Source: an uncultured Lachnospiraceae bacterium
Lineage (GTDB): Bacteria; Bacillota; Clostridia; Lachnospirales; Lachnospiraceae
Length of the DNA stretch: 45,218 nucleotides
Reading direction: 5' to 3'
NCBI GenBank assembly: GCA_946403625.1
Contig: CAMJAP010000015.1
Location: 1-45,218, forward strand
Shown here: piece by piece, positions 15,934 through 24,157 of the stretch
Layout: each line of letters starts with the position of its first letter
How positions within the stretch are numbered: the first letter of the stretch is position 1
The notes under the pieces: generated by a model
Told to the model about the DNA's origin: nothing
Seen by the model: the letters and a program-made list of their open reading frames with translations, nothing else
The model's database searches: none
Made by a program: the position numbers and the translations under genes

Positions 15934-18306
15934 ATGGCAGGTTTGTCGCTGAACGAAGAACAGAAATTACAGTTGACGAAATTGCGCAGACGACTGGAAA
16001 TGTCGCCGCATGTCTTTTTGCCGGAAGAACGGATCCGTTTTTTTCATACTTTGGATCAGCTGCAAGCGGAAGTACCTTCGGAAAATGAGGATTCCGGCAA
16101 GCAGGACAGCGTGGCACTGCAGATCCTGCTCAGTGATCTGAAACAGCTGGTACTGCGTCTGGGAAAAGGCCATGGCCTGTATCAGGATGCTTTGGATGCG
16201 TTGCGCAGTCTTGCACCGGAGATGGTAGGCGAGGTGGAACGCATCGCGGAACAGGAATACAGACAGCGACATCAAGCCGGAGAGATGGCGGGCTATGCAA
16301 GGCAGGATCGTTTTGAACATCGGACGAGATGGCTTAAGGAGATGCAGAAATGGCTGGAGGAAAACGAAGAAGAGGACCCCAAGGGTTTTGCGGAGTTTCT
16401 CTTTGAGGAGATCCAGGATGCGGCGGACCGCTCGGAACTGGCCGAATATATCCGCAAAAAAATCAACGGCATACTGAGCCGGGAAGAAGTAACCGCAAGC
16501 CGTACGGACTTTATGGAACGTGCCGAAACGCGTATTGCGGAAGAATTAAAAAAGGAAAAATCGAATGTCCGGTTGTGTCGGCGGCTGACCGTTCGGAAGG
16601 AATCGTTGTTTAACGGCTGGAATCCGGACGATCAGCCCATTTTCGATGCGTTTCTTTCCATTGTGACTGCCGCACCCCGGGGAAGGATCCGGGACGAAGG
16701 GGAACGGATGGTGGTCTGTCTGCTGCAGACCAAAGTAAACAGCTGGGAAGAGCGGCAGATGATGATCGACCGTATGACGGAATATTGCGAGACTGCGACA
16801 AGCGGTTTTTATCCGGACGGTAATGTCGATCCGAAATTTGCTGCGGCCGTTGCCAAAATCCGCAATTTCTCGGCACAGACCGTAAACCGTGCGGAATATC
16901 CCGATGATCCGCAGTTTGGAAAAGCAATACTCCTAGATGAGAAAAAGGTAAAAAAAGCCGTGGATCATGTTTTGGGCAGACAGGATCATGAGGCGTTTGC
17001 GGCAAAACGGTCGGAGGCGGAAGAAAAGGTACCACCGGATTCGGGAACATGGGCGGAAGGGCTCTACGACGATATCTATCTCTGCAGTCTGATCGGCGGT
17101 CGATTGGAGAGGGAAAACATTCCGGATGAGGCCGGCAAGGCGAAACGAATCGTGGTGGAGGCTGCGTCGATACCGGAAAACCGAAAAGGATATCTGGATG
17201 CGGCGACCGGTGTGTATTATCCACGGACGGATACGGAAAAATTGCCGGAAGGATTCTATTTTTCCGCCGGCGGAACGCTCTTTCGACTGACCGATCTGGC
17301 ACAGTTAAATGATCTGACCGATCAGCTGCAGTTTGAAGCCGGCAGAGAAGGAAAAGCGGCAGCCCGGATACGCGCTCTTGCAAAGAACTATTTTATCAAT
17401 CACCGGATCCGCTATTCCTATACGGATGAGACGCAGAGAAAACAATGCATGGATCGCATGATGAACGCACAGGAAAAGATCATCCGATGCGGAAGCGATA
17501 AATACGGAATGCGATCGCTGCAAAACAGTCTTCGTAAGTATCAGCAGGCAATGCAGCGGGGAGACAGCGCAAAGGAGATCGCAGAGGCAGAAAAGGAACT
17601 GATGCAAAATTGTCGTAACTATATGGCGAAGGTTCCGGAAAAGATCGGACGCACCACCAGATCCAACCTGGAAACGGTATGTGATCTGTTCTGCGGATTG
17701 CAAAGAGAGCGCAATTTCCGACAGAAAGGAAAGCAGTTCGATCAAGTACCGATCATATCGGCACCGATCAAGAGTAATTACGCGTGGGAAATGGATGATC
17801 TGATCAAACTACAGGAAATGGCAGGGGAGAATAACGTGCATATGAGCAAACTGTTAAATCCGATTGAGCAGATGGAAAAAGAAAAGAAGTACCGTACCGA
17901 AAGTTTTGTACGGATGATGCGCGCACTCAAAGAATGTACGACGCTGGACGGCTATTACGGTATCCGCGAAATGGCGGCGGCCTATTGCAATCTGCGGCAG
18001 GCGGCATTGGCTTTTGGCGAGGAGATGGGATGGAACGGTATGGATGCGCTCTCGCGTGCAAAAGATGAAAAAGAAAAACAGAAGATTGCTCTGGTCCAGA
18101 AACTTTCCCGAATGGGCAGGAGCATGAACGAACAGCTGTTGGATGTGTCCGAAAAGATCCGGGATAAGTCCACGCCGGTGGGAGAACTGATGTACCGACA
18201 GATCGAGGCGGATGATCAGCGCAGAAAATCGGAAAAGGAAAACAGCAAAAGCAGGGAGCCGGAGAAGAAAGAGCCGGTGCTGCAAAAAACGCAGATGAAA
18301 AAATAA
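15934..18306 (+). CDS. Large helical protein; N-terminal domain shared with the 9049 product
   Basis: 790 residues, ATG at 15934 with AAAGGAG upstream. The first ~110 residues (SLNEEQKLQL..LRRRLEMS, LPEERIRFFHTL, LLSDLKQLVLRLGKG, LYQDALDALRSLAPEMVGE) match the N-terminus of the 9049 product by eye. The rest is a mainly helical protein with some globular parts, including an Ala-rich helix region near 290-400 and a segment with TGVYYPRTDTEKLPEGFYF near 428-446 that may be a small beta module. Several Cys are scattered and none form an obvious metal site. The tail is a K/E coil ending in a basic C-terminus (KTQMKK). No signal peptide and no family recognised. It is the second gene of P2, directly before the histidine kinase. 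Candidate structural or exported protein by context. Confidence 0.74.
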   Translation: MAGLSLNEEQKLQLTKLRRRLEMSPHVFLPEERIRFFHTLDQLQAEVPSENEDSGKQDSVALQILLSDLKQLVLRLGKGHGLYQDALDALRSLAPEMVGEVERIAEQEYRQRHQAGEMAGYARQDRFEHRTRWLKEMQKWLEENEEEDPKGFAEFLFEEIQDAADRSELAEYIRKKINGILSREEVTASRTDFMERAETRIAEELKKEKSNVRLCRRLTVRKESLFNGWNPDDQPIFDAFLSIVTAAPRGRIRDEGERMVVCLLQTKVNSWEERQMMIDRMTEYCETATSGFYPDGNVDPKFAAAVAKIRNFSAQTVNRAEYPDDPQFGKAILLDEKKVKKAVDHVLGRQDHEAFAAKRSEAEEKVPPDSGTWAEGLYDDIYLCSLIGGRLERENIPDEAGKAKRIVVEAASIPENRKGYLDAATGVYYPRTDTEKLPEGFYFSAGGTLFRLTDLAQLNDLTDQLQFEAGREGKAAARIRALAKNYFINHRIRYSYTDETQRKQCMDRMMNAQEKIIRCGSDKYGMRSLQNSLRKYQQAMQRGDSAKEIAEAEKELMQNCRNYMAKVPEKIGRTTRSNLETVCDLFCGLQRERNFRQKGKQFDQVPIISAPIKSNYAWEMDDLIKLQEMAGENNVHMSKLLNPIEQMEKEKKYRTESFVRMMRALKECTTLDGYYGIREMAAAYCNLRQAALAFGEEMGWNGMDALSRAKDEKEKQKIALVQKLSRMGRSMNEQLLDVSEKIRDKSTPVGELMYRQIEADDQRRKSEKENSKSREPEKKEPVLQKTQMKK

Positions 18307-18335
18307 CAAGGACCGGAGTGAAATGACGAACATCG

Positions 18336-19619
18336 ATGGGCATTTTTGAAGATGTAAATACACAAACCATATTTGCGCTGAACCTGGCTCTGATCATGCA
18401 GTTGATCTGTGTGTCCCAGGCCGTGCTTGTGGATCCTTATATCAGTAAGACGAACCGCAGACGATTATATGCGGTCGTGGTGATCATAGCATATCTGCTG
18501 ATCGAATCCCAGGTCAGTGCAAGATACGGAGAAGTATTGTATCGTAACAACCCGTTCTTTTGGAATACGCTGTTTTCGGCGATCGCTTATTCCCTGCGGC
18601 CGGTGGTTCTGTATCTGTTTCTTCTGATCAGCGGGATCGATTTCGGATGGAAAGTATTGCATGCGGTTTTGGTGAGCAATACCGTTCTTTCCTTTACCGC
18701 TTTTTGGGGACCGACGGTATTTTATTTTCAGGATGGTGTACACTGGATGCGAGGCCCTTACGGATGGGCGCCGTTTGCGGTCAGTCTGGTGATGATCATG
18801 TGGCTCGTGGTCGGATCGTTTCTGAAATACAAAGGGCATCGCGGAAGCAATCGTTTGACGCCGGCGATCATTTCAACGCTGGTTGCGATCGCAGTGTATA
18901 TGGATACCAATCTGTATTTCAATCCGCCCATCTCGTTTCTGAATGTGGCGATGACGGAAGGAACCGTGTTTTTCTATATCTGGCTGCACCTGCAGTTTGT
19001 GCGGGAACATGAAAAGGCACTGAAAGCAGAACAGCGCATCCGGATCATGATGAGCCAGATCCAGCCGCATTTTTTGTTCAATACCTTATCCACGATCCAG
19101 GCACTGACGGAGACGGATCCGGAAAAAGCATCGGAAGTCATTGATGAATTTGCCCAATATCTGCGGCAGAACATCAACTCCCTGAACGAAGATTCGCTGA
19201 TCCCGGTGAAAAAAGAGATCGAGCATACACAGATCTATTCCAATATTGAAGAAGTACGGTTTCCTTCGATCCGCATCGAATATGAGATCGAAGATGAAGA
19301 TTTTCTGATCCCGCCCCTGTCCATACAGCCGATGGTGGAAAATGCGATCCGGCACGGTGTACGGGGAAAGAAGCACGGATGGGTATCGGTCAGCACCTAT
19401 CGGGACGGAGATTGGCACGTGATATCGATCCGGGATAACGGAAAAGGGTTTTCCGTAGAACAGATGCTGGCGGATATCGAAAATGGGGATCACATCGGTG
19501 TCAAAAATGTGCGCGACCGCATCCGTGATATGGCCGGCGGCAGTTTTGAGATCGAAAGCGAGATCGATGAGGGAACTTCCATTACGATGAAGATCCCGGT
19601 AAAAAATACCAAAGGCTGA
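18336..19619 (+). CDS. LytS-type sensor histidine kinase
   Basis: 427 residues, ATG at 18336; GGAGTG at 18315-18320 is rather distant, so translation may be coupled to the upstream gene. The first ~215 residues form six or seven membrane spans without a large extracytoplasmic domain. A short coiled coil leads into a His_kinase (LytS/YehU family) domain with the phospho-acceptor H245 in QIQPHFLFNTL. The HATPase domain follows, with the N box VENAIRHG near 333-340, the G1 box IRDNGKGF and the G2 box IGVKNVRDRI. It should sense a membrane or envelope signal and phosphorylate the adjacent regulator at 19657. Most LytS-type kinases pair with LytTR regulators; here the partner has a SARP-like output, which is less usual. 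Encoded in the P2 operon it is predicted to control. Confidence 0.93.
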   Translation: MGIFEDVNTQTIFALNLALIMQLICVSQAVLVDPYISKTNRRRLYAVVVIIAYLLIESQVSARYGEVLYRNNPFFWNTLFSAIAYSLRPVVLYLFLLISGIDFGWKVLHAVLVSNTVLSFTAFWGPTVFYFQDGVHWMRGPYGWAPFAVSLVMIMWLVVGSFLKYKGHRGSNRLTPAIISTLVAIAVYMDTNLYFNPPISFLNVAMTEGTVFFYIWLHLQFVREHEKALKAEQRIRIMMSQIQPHFLFNTLSTIQALTETDPEKASEVIDEFAQYLRQNINSLNEDSLIPVKKEIEHTQIYSNIEEVRFPSIRIEYEIEDEDFLIPPLSIQPMVENAIRHGVRGKKHGWVSVSTYRDGDWHVISIRDNGKGFSVEQMLADIENGDHIGVKNVRDRIRDMAGGSFEIESEIDEGTSITMKIPVKNTKG

Positions 19620-19656
19620 AACGGAAGCTATCAGAGACTTGATATAGGAGAACAAG

Positions 19657-20466
19657 ATGAACGCAATCTGTGTGGATGATGAGGGATTGATCCTGAACCG
19701 AACGGTTATGCTGATGCGAAAGACCGGCAAATTTGATACCGTAGAATCTTTTTTGGATGCCGCCGGCGCACTAAAATATCTGGAGCAAAATACGGCGGAG
19801 GTGGCGCTTTTGGACATTGATATGCCGGATATGAACGGCCTGGAGCTGGCGGCAAAGATGAAGGAAAAGTCGCCCGGGATCCGCATTATTTTCCTGACCG
19901 GGTATTCGGAATATGCCATTGATGCTTATGCCATGCATGCAACAGGATATCTGTTAAAACCGATCGGTTATGAAAAACTGCTTTCCGAGATTGAATATGC
20001 CATAGGAGAGGACAAGACGGCGGCTTCGGTGCAAACGCAAACAAGCGTAAAGATCCAGGTTCAGACATTCGGCTATTTTAATATCCTGGTGAATGACAAA
20101 CCGGTCAACTTCAAACGCTCCAAGGCGAAGGAACTGCTGGCATGTCTGGTGGACCGGCAGGGGAAATTTGTCTCCAGAAAGGACCTGTTCTATATATTAT
20201 GGGAAGACGATGATTATGACCGTGCCAAACAGAAATATTTCGATACCATCATCCGCAGTCTCAAAGAGACACTGGAGGAATACGGGATCGGCGATATCTT
20301 TGAAGCGGAAAAAGGACAGATGCGTGTGATTCCGGAAAAGATCGACTGCGACCTGTATCGTTTTTTAAAAAAAGACAAGTTTGCGGTGGAAAGTTTTCGC
20401 GGTGAGTATATGAGTTCCTACTCTTGGGCAAGGTTGACGGAAGGATATTTGATGGAAAATCATTAA
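19657..20466 (+). CDS. Response regulator: REC plus SARP/AfsR-like winged-helix DNA-binding domain
   Basis: 269 residues, ATG at 19657 with TAGGAG upstream. The receiver domain (1-115) has the acidic pair D7/D8, phospho-acceptor D53 (LLDIDMPDMNG), T81 and K101 (LLKPI). After a linker, residues about 130-245 form an OmpR/SARP-type winged helix: FGYFNILVNDKPV, then KRSKAKELLACLVDRQGKFVS, LFYILW, and KYFDTIIRSLKETLEEYGI, the arrangement of AfsR/SARP activators. It lacks the long BTAD domain of streptomycete SARPs. SARPs bind heptamer direct repeats spaced 11 bp next to the -10; four promoters in this locus have exactly that layout, so I infer this protein binds CTTGCACTTTR repeats. It is the last gene of the P2 operon (positive autoregulation expected). 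Confidence 0.9.
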   Translation: MNAICVDDEGLILNRTVMLMRKTGKFDTVESFLDAAGALKYLEQNTAEVALLDIDMPDMNGLELAAKMKEKSPGIRIIFLTGYSEYAIDAYAMHATGYLLKPIGYEKLLSEIEYAIGEDKTAASVQTQTSVKIQVQTFGYFNILVNDKPVNFKRSKAKELLACLVDRQGKFVSRKDLFYILWEDDDYDRAKQKYFDTIIRSLKETLEEYGIGDIFEAEKGQMRVIPEKIDCDLYRFLKKDKFAVESFRGEYMSSYSWARLTEGYLMENH

Positions 20467-20548
20467 AAGTATACACAACAATGTGGATAAAATGTTTATA
20501 GAAGATACAGGTTGTTGAAAATACACAATATAGAGCGGATAAAATGTG

Positions 20549-20577
20549 AAAAACAGCAAAGAAATTTGCTGTTTTTT
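20549..20577 (+). terminator. Intrinsic terminator after the two-component genes
   Basis: AAAAACAGCAAA (20549-20560), loop GAAA, TTTGCTGTTTTT (20565-20576), perfect 12-bp stem including the A/T tracts. The intergenic stretch 20467-20673 otherwise holds no gene I can support. Confidence 0.9.
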
Positions 20578-20673
20578 GATTGGTGACGAACTTTTGTAGG
20601 ACAACGGGTGGTATTCTGTCATAGATGAATAAATAAAGAGTTTTTGGTGTGTATTCGTACGAGGAGGAAACGT

Positions 20674-20958
20674 ATGTACAGGAAACCGGCAGGATGGGTG
20701 TTGATGATCGCGTGCATGGTTACACTGAGCGGCTGCGGCGATGAAGTTCCGGTGATCGATACCGTGTATATCGAAGAAATCGGCGATCTGATGATTGACA
20801 CTGTCGGTGCTGCAGCGGTAGAGATCACAGAGGAGATGGAAGTGCAGGATGATCTGTATATCGCAGAGATTTTGGAAACTTCCGAAGAGGAATACAGCCG
20901 GTCGGCATCGGAGCAAAAGGCAGTGGCCCGTAATAAGGAAAGCAGAAAAGAGAAATAA
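20674..20958 (+). CDS. Small lipoprotein, function unknown
   Basis: 94 residues from the ATG at 20674, chosen because GAGGAGGAAA (20661-20670) sits just upstream; an upstream TTG at 20644 is not credible. The N-terminus is a lipoprotein signal (basic MYRKPAG, an apolar core, lipobox LSGC with Cys at about 19). The mature part is acidic (EEIGDLMI, EEMEVQDD, TSEEEYS) and ends in a basic K/R/E tail. No family recognised. It is transcribed alone, between two strong terminators (20549 and 21001), and its promoter is not clear; it does not carry the 11-bp repeats. Small lipoproteins occur in T4SS assemblies (VirB7 in Gram-negative systems), but that comparison rests on size and location only. Confidence 0.78.
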   Translation: MYRKPAGWVLMIACMVTLSGCGDEVPVIDTVYIEEIGDLMIDTVGAAAVEITEEMEVQDDLYIAEILETSEEEYSRSASEQKAVARNKESRKEK

Positions 20959-21000
20959 ACAGACAGATACCACCTTTCGTTCGGGGGTTATGGATAAAGA

Positions 21001-21029
21001 GGATGCAGTTTGATCTGCATCCCTTTTTA
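21001..21029 (+). terminator. Intrinsic terminator after the lipoprotein gene
   Basis: GGATGCAG (21001-21008), loop TTTGAT, CTGCATCC (21015-21022), then CTTTTTAT. Perfect 8-bp stem. Confidence 0.9.
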
Positions 21030-21040
21030 TATTTCAAAAT

Positions 21041-21084
21041 CCTGCATTTTGCTTGCACTTTACTTGCACTTTGCATGCTAGACT
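21041..21084 (+). promoter_or_regulatory. SARP-type promoter P3 (three repeats)
   Basis: CTTGCACTTTA (21052-21062) and CTTGCACTTTG (21063-21073) are preceded in the same 11-bp phase by CCTGCATTTTG (21041-21051, 9 of 11 matches), giving three boxes. The -10 is TAGACT (21079-21084), again 8 bp after TTGCACT. The weaker -10 and extra repeat suggest stronger dependence on the activator. It drives the 21147 gene. Confidence 0.82.
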
Positions 21085-21146
21085 GATTATCAGCAGAGGG
21101 GAAAAGAAAAAACAGTCGGTGCAATCAAGATAGGAGGAACGCGTGG

Positions 21147-23498
21147 ATGGGAAGTAATCTGGTAGATCAGAGCAAAAAAAAACAGTCTAAATTTGAAATG
21201 ACCAGGTCGATCCTTTACGGAGACCGATATGCAAATGTAAATACCTTTGTAAAAGGCTGGTACAATACCTATACGATGTGGCGCTTAAAGAAGGCTGAGG
21301 CCGGGAACGCGCTTGGTGCTGCAGGACGTGCCATCTCCAAAATGACCGGGAATGCGGCAGAAGGTGTGCGAAACTGGTATCGCGGATCCGGGTTCGGAGA
21401 AGCGGTGCAGGCTGCCGGCAAAAAAGTTGCAACCGCCGGAAAAACTGTAAAAGAGGTTTCGGTGAAAGGCGCCAAAGCAGCGGTTGAGCTGATCGCAACC
21501 GGGGCGCAAAAAGTCGTAGAGGCAGGCAAATCTTTTAAGGAGAGTAAGTTTGCACAAAAGATCGGAGGATGGTTTAAGGCCGGCGGAGCGTGGGTCAAAG
21601 ACAAGGCGGTCAAGTTGTCGCAGAGTACCGCGGTACGCAAACTAAAAGATGGTGCGAAAGTCACCGGAGAAAAGGTGGCGCAGGTAGCCAAAGGTGCAGC
21701 GGAGCTTGCCGCAAACGGTCTGGACAAAGCAATATCCCCGATCGTGACCGGAGCGAAGAAACTGCATAACAGTACCTTCGGAAAGAAAGTGCGTGAGGCG
21801 GCATCGTGGTTTGGAAAAAAGACGGCGCAGGCAGCCAAAGGACTGGCGCATCATGCGGCCAGCGGTTTTGATTATCTGAAAAGTAAGCATACGGATTGGA
21901 AGTTTGAGAGTGACCGTACTTACGGTTTTGAGGAAAACCGGATTCATGAAATGCTGCGCGAGCAGGATAAAGGTAAGCTTTACGAGGAAAAAATGAGCCG
22001 TTTCCGTGCGGATGTCATGAATCAAACGGAGATCCGTTCCCACATCCGTTTGCGCGCGGATAAGGAACGGATCAAGCGCAATGCAGGCGATATGGAAAAA
22101 GGCAAGACCGGCGATGTGGAACTGACGGAGATGAACAGCGAAGGCAAGTTTGTTCGGGAAGATCCGGGCCTGGGAATGCTGCAAAGCCTGAACAAATTTG
22201 ATCTGGCCAATGTCATGATCCCGGATACGCCGGAACACAGAAAGACCAGGATCACGCTGGAGCAGCTGCAGGAAAAAGCAAAGAAGGAACAGAAAGAACC
22301 GCAGAAACAGAACGGTACGCTGCAGAACTTGAAAAAGGTGCAGAAGGAAATGCAAAGCGAAGCATTCGAGGCAGAAGCTTATCTCGGAGCTGCGGGCAGC
22401 AAGCTGGTGGTCAGCAACTTTGCTAAGGCATTCGGAAATGCGCTCAATATGGCGGAAGGCAAGGAAAAAGAAAAGAACATGGCCGGATTGGTCACCAACC
22501 TGATGGATCAGGCAGGGAAGATCATGAAACTGTATGATGTGGGCGGGACCTACGCAAATCTGGCAGGAGCATTGAATCTTTCGGTTACCGGATTGGCGCT
22601 TCCCAAGGAAGATGCGCAAAAACTGGACCAGGCAAAACAGCATATCAAAAATGTACAGTCCGGTATGAAGATTTTGGGCGCTGTGCTCAAACAGGGCGGT
22701 GTGAAAAATTCGCTGGCAGATCAATCCTTCCTTTTGGGACCGGTCATTACGATCATTGATGGTGTAGATGGTTTCAACAAGCTGGCAAAGACCAATGAGA
22801 AATTGAATGCACTGACTGACGAAGACAAATCCCTGAACCTGACGGATCAGAACGTGATCCGACATCTGAATCAATCTTCGCGCGATATGGTAAAACAAAA
22901 CGAGGATAAGCAGAAAGAAGGCATCATGAGAACCGCTATGAATGCCGGCATCTCTGCAGGAGGAACGCTGACCGGAACCGGTGCGATCACCTTTGCAGTC
23001 ACTACAGCATTGAGCCATGTATCACCGGTGGATCTGATCGTTCATCAGATGAAGAACAAGACGGATCGTGAACTGATGATGGAGGATATCTTCGGTTCGA
23101 TGGATAATTATCGCCGGTATAAGAATCAGTACGGTCTGCAGGGCAGTGATATCGAGCGTGAGATCCTCAAAGAGACCAGGATCGGCAGCGTAAAGGAATA
23201 CGCCAGCCGGGTACGCGCCGAGACCGCATTGCATCTGCACAGCCGCATAAAGCAGGCAGAACAGTTCGGCATTGAAAACGGTGCAACCAAACTGAAAGAG
23301 GCCGGCGGACTGCAGGGCAAGAGTGCAAAAGAGATCTACAATGAGATCGGCGGCAGAGAGGATTTTGACAAGATCGTAGGACGCGATAAGAGCAAGATTC
23401 ACGAGAAAAAGGTAGAAGAATACAAAAAGAAAAGGGCGGAAGAGTACAAAAAGCAGACGGAAGATAAACTGCAGATGAGCCCGAAAACAAAAAAATAA
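21147..23498 (+). CDS. Large amphipathic/coiled-coil protein, family unknown
   Basis: 783 residues, ATG at 21147 with TAGGAGGA (21131-21138); a GTG four bases upstream is in another frame. Residues about 45-245 are an unusual Ala/Gly/Lys-rich amphipathic tract with loosely repeated units (SKFAQKIGGWFKAGGAW and STFGKKVREAASWFGKK share S.F..K.....W). Residues 270-400 are charged helix, then a more globular Ala/Gly/Leu-rich helical region (about 410-560). A short apolar stretch near 599-625 (GISAGGTLTGTGAITFAVTT) may be a membrane hairpin. A K/E coil ends in a basic C-terminus (SPKTKK). There is no signal peptide. The layout of amphipathic tracts and a late hydrophobic patch recalls the 5888 protein. 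It opens the P3 operon and is followed by its own YbjN-like gene, suggesting a cargo and chaperone pair. Confidence 0.76.
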   Translation: MGSNLVDQSKKKQSKFEMTRSILYGDRYANVNTFVKGWYNTYTMWRLKKAEAGNALGAAGRAISKMTGNAAEGVRNWYRGSGFGEAVQAAGKKVATAGKTVKEVSVKGAKAAVELIATGAQKVVEAGKSFKESKFAQKIGGWFKAGGAWVKDKAVKLSQSTAVRKLKDGAKVTGEKVAQVAKGAAELAANGLDKAISPIVTGAKKLHNSTFGKKVREAASWFGKKTAQAAKGLAHHAASGFDYLKSKHTDWKFESDRTYGFEENRIHEMLREQDKGKLYEEKMSRFRADVMNQTEIRSHIRLRADKERIKRNAGDMEKGKTGDVELTEMNSEGKFVREDPGLGMLQSLNKFDLANVMIPDTPEHRKTRITLEQLQEKAKKEQKEPQKQNGTLQNLKKVQKEMQSEAFEAEAYLGAAGSKLVVSNFAKAFGNALNMAEGKEKEKNMAGLVTNLMDQAGKIMKLYDVGGTYANLAGALNLSVTGLALPKEDAQKLDQAKQHIKNVQSGMKILGAVLKQGGVKNSLADQSFLLGPVITIIDGVDGFNKLAKTNEKLNALTDEDKSLNLTDQNVIRHLNQSSRDMVKQNEDKQKEGIMRTAMNAGISAGGTLTGTGAITFAVTTALSHVSPVDLIVHQMKNKTDRELMMEDIFGSMDNYRRYKNQYGLQGSDIEREILKETRIGSVKEYASRVRAETALHLHSRIKQAEQFGIENGATKLKEAGGLQGKSAKEIYNEIGGREDFDKIVGRDKSKIHEKKVEEYKKKRAEEYKKQTEDKLQMSPKTKK

Positions 23499-23524
23499 GT
23501 CAACCAAATCAGGAGGAAAATAAA

Positions 23525-23977
23525 ATGGCAACAGCATTGGAAGTATTAAGAGACAGACTGGCAGAGGATACGATGGAGATTTCTTATGACAATATGGACG
23601 GCACCTTTGTGCTGCGCCTGGTATTGGATTCTATCGGAGAGGCCGAAGACGGAGTGATCGTGACCGAGATCAGTGAGGTGCCGGTAGAGGAACCGGGAAA
23701 GTACGGATATTATCATATTATGTCGGTACTGGCCAACGAGATCGCGGAGGATCAGATCGCAGATACTTTGGTAAAGTTAAACGAGATCAATACGGAAACA
23801 CTGCTGGGCAGTTATTTGGTGATCCCGGAGGCGGGGGCGCTGGTGCATAAATATGTATTGCGTACCGCGAATGAAAAGGCAGAAGATGCGGCGGAGGATC
23901 TGTACAACTGTCTCGTGGATGTGGTAGCGACCGTAAACGGAGATTATGATCGTGCCGTAGCCGCCATCGCACAATAA
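23525..23977 (+). CDS. YbjN-like / secretion-chaperone-like small acidic protein (paralogue 2)
   Basis: 150 residues, ATG at 23525 with AGGAGG upstream. Acidic, with strands and helices in YbjN order: an N-terminal helix, strands ISYDNMDGTFVLRLVLD and GYYHIMSVLANEIA, a helix with VKLNEINTETLLGSYLVI, a strand LVHKYVLRT, and a final helix. The LN.IN....LGSY...L..KY core lines up with LINRINSRISVGAF...LYYRY in the 9697 product, so the two are paralogues. As with that gene, it closes a transcript begun by a large coiled-coil protein (21147) and is followed by a terminator. A dedicated chaperone role for the 783-residue protein is inferred from that repeated arrangement. Confidence 0.68.
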   Translation: MATALEVLRDRLAEDTMEISYDNMDGTFVLRLVLDSIGEAEDGVIVTEISEVPVEEPGKYGYYHIMSVLANEIAEDQIADTLVKLNEINTETLLGSYLVIPEAGALVHKYVLRTANEKAEDAAEDLYNCLVDVVATVNGDYDRAVAAIAQ

Positions 23978-24000
23978 ATCGTACCCGAAGCGTATCAGGA

Positions 24001-24030
24001 AGCGACAGCCCTTCGGCTGCCGCTTTTTTT
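24001..24030 (+). terminator. Intrinsic terminator after the second YbjN-like gene
   Basis: AGCGACAGCC (24001-24010), loop CTTC, GGCTGCCGCT (24015-24024, one A/C mismatch), then a T tract to 24030. It ends the P3 transcript. Confidence 0.88.
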
Positions 24031-24059
24031 GTATGAAAAATATATTTGTACCGGTTTGG

Positions 24060-24092
24060 CTTGCACTTTGCTTGCACTTGGGGTGCTATACT
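24060..24092 (+). promoter_or_regulatory. SARP-type promoter P4
   Basis: CTTGCACTTTG (24060-24070) and CTTGCACTTGG (24071-24081), then TATACT at 24087-24092. TTGCACT (24072-24078) is 8 bp from the -10, as at P1-P3. It drives 24158 and 24679. Confidence 0.84.
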
Positions 24093-24157
24093 TTCAAACG
24101 AGATAGAGAAAAGATCACATACCTTTACGAAAAAGTAAGGACGAAAGGAGTTTCGTA

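Noticed and set aside
21642..23018. Minus-strand open frame of 458 codons opposite the 783-residue gene
   Set aside because: Antisense shadow of Lys/Glu/Gln-rich coding DNA (rich in F, L, H, R); no ribosome binding site and no recognisable domain.
21147..23498. Phage tail tape-measure protein
   Set aside because: Length and amphipathic repeats fit loosely, but no phage structural gene is near and the gene is under a locus-specific promoter.
5888..23977. Type III secretion system, because of translocator-like shape and chaperone-like YbjN proteins
   Set aside because: No injectisome gene is seen, the cell envelope looks Gram-positive, and the only recognisable secretion part is VirB6-like. 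The likeness is one of shape.
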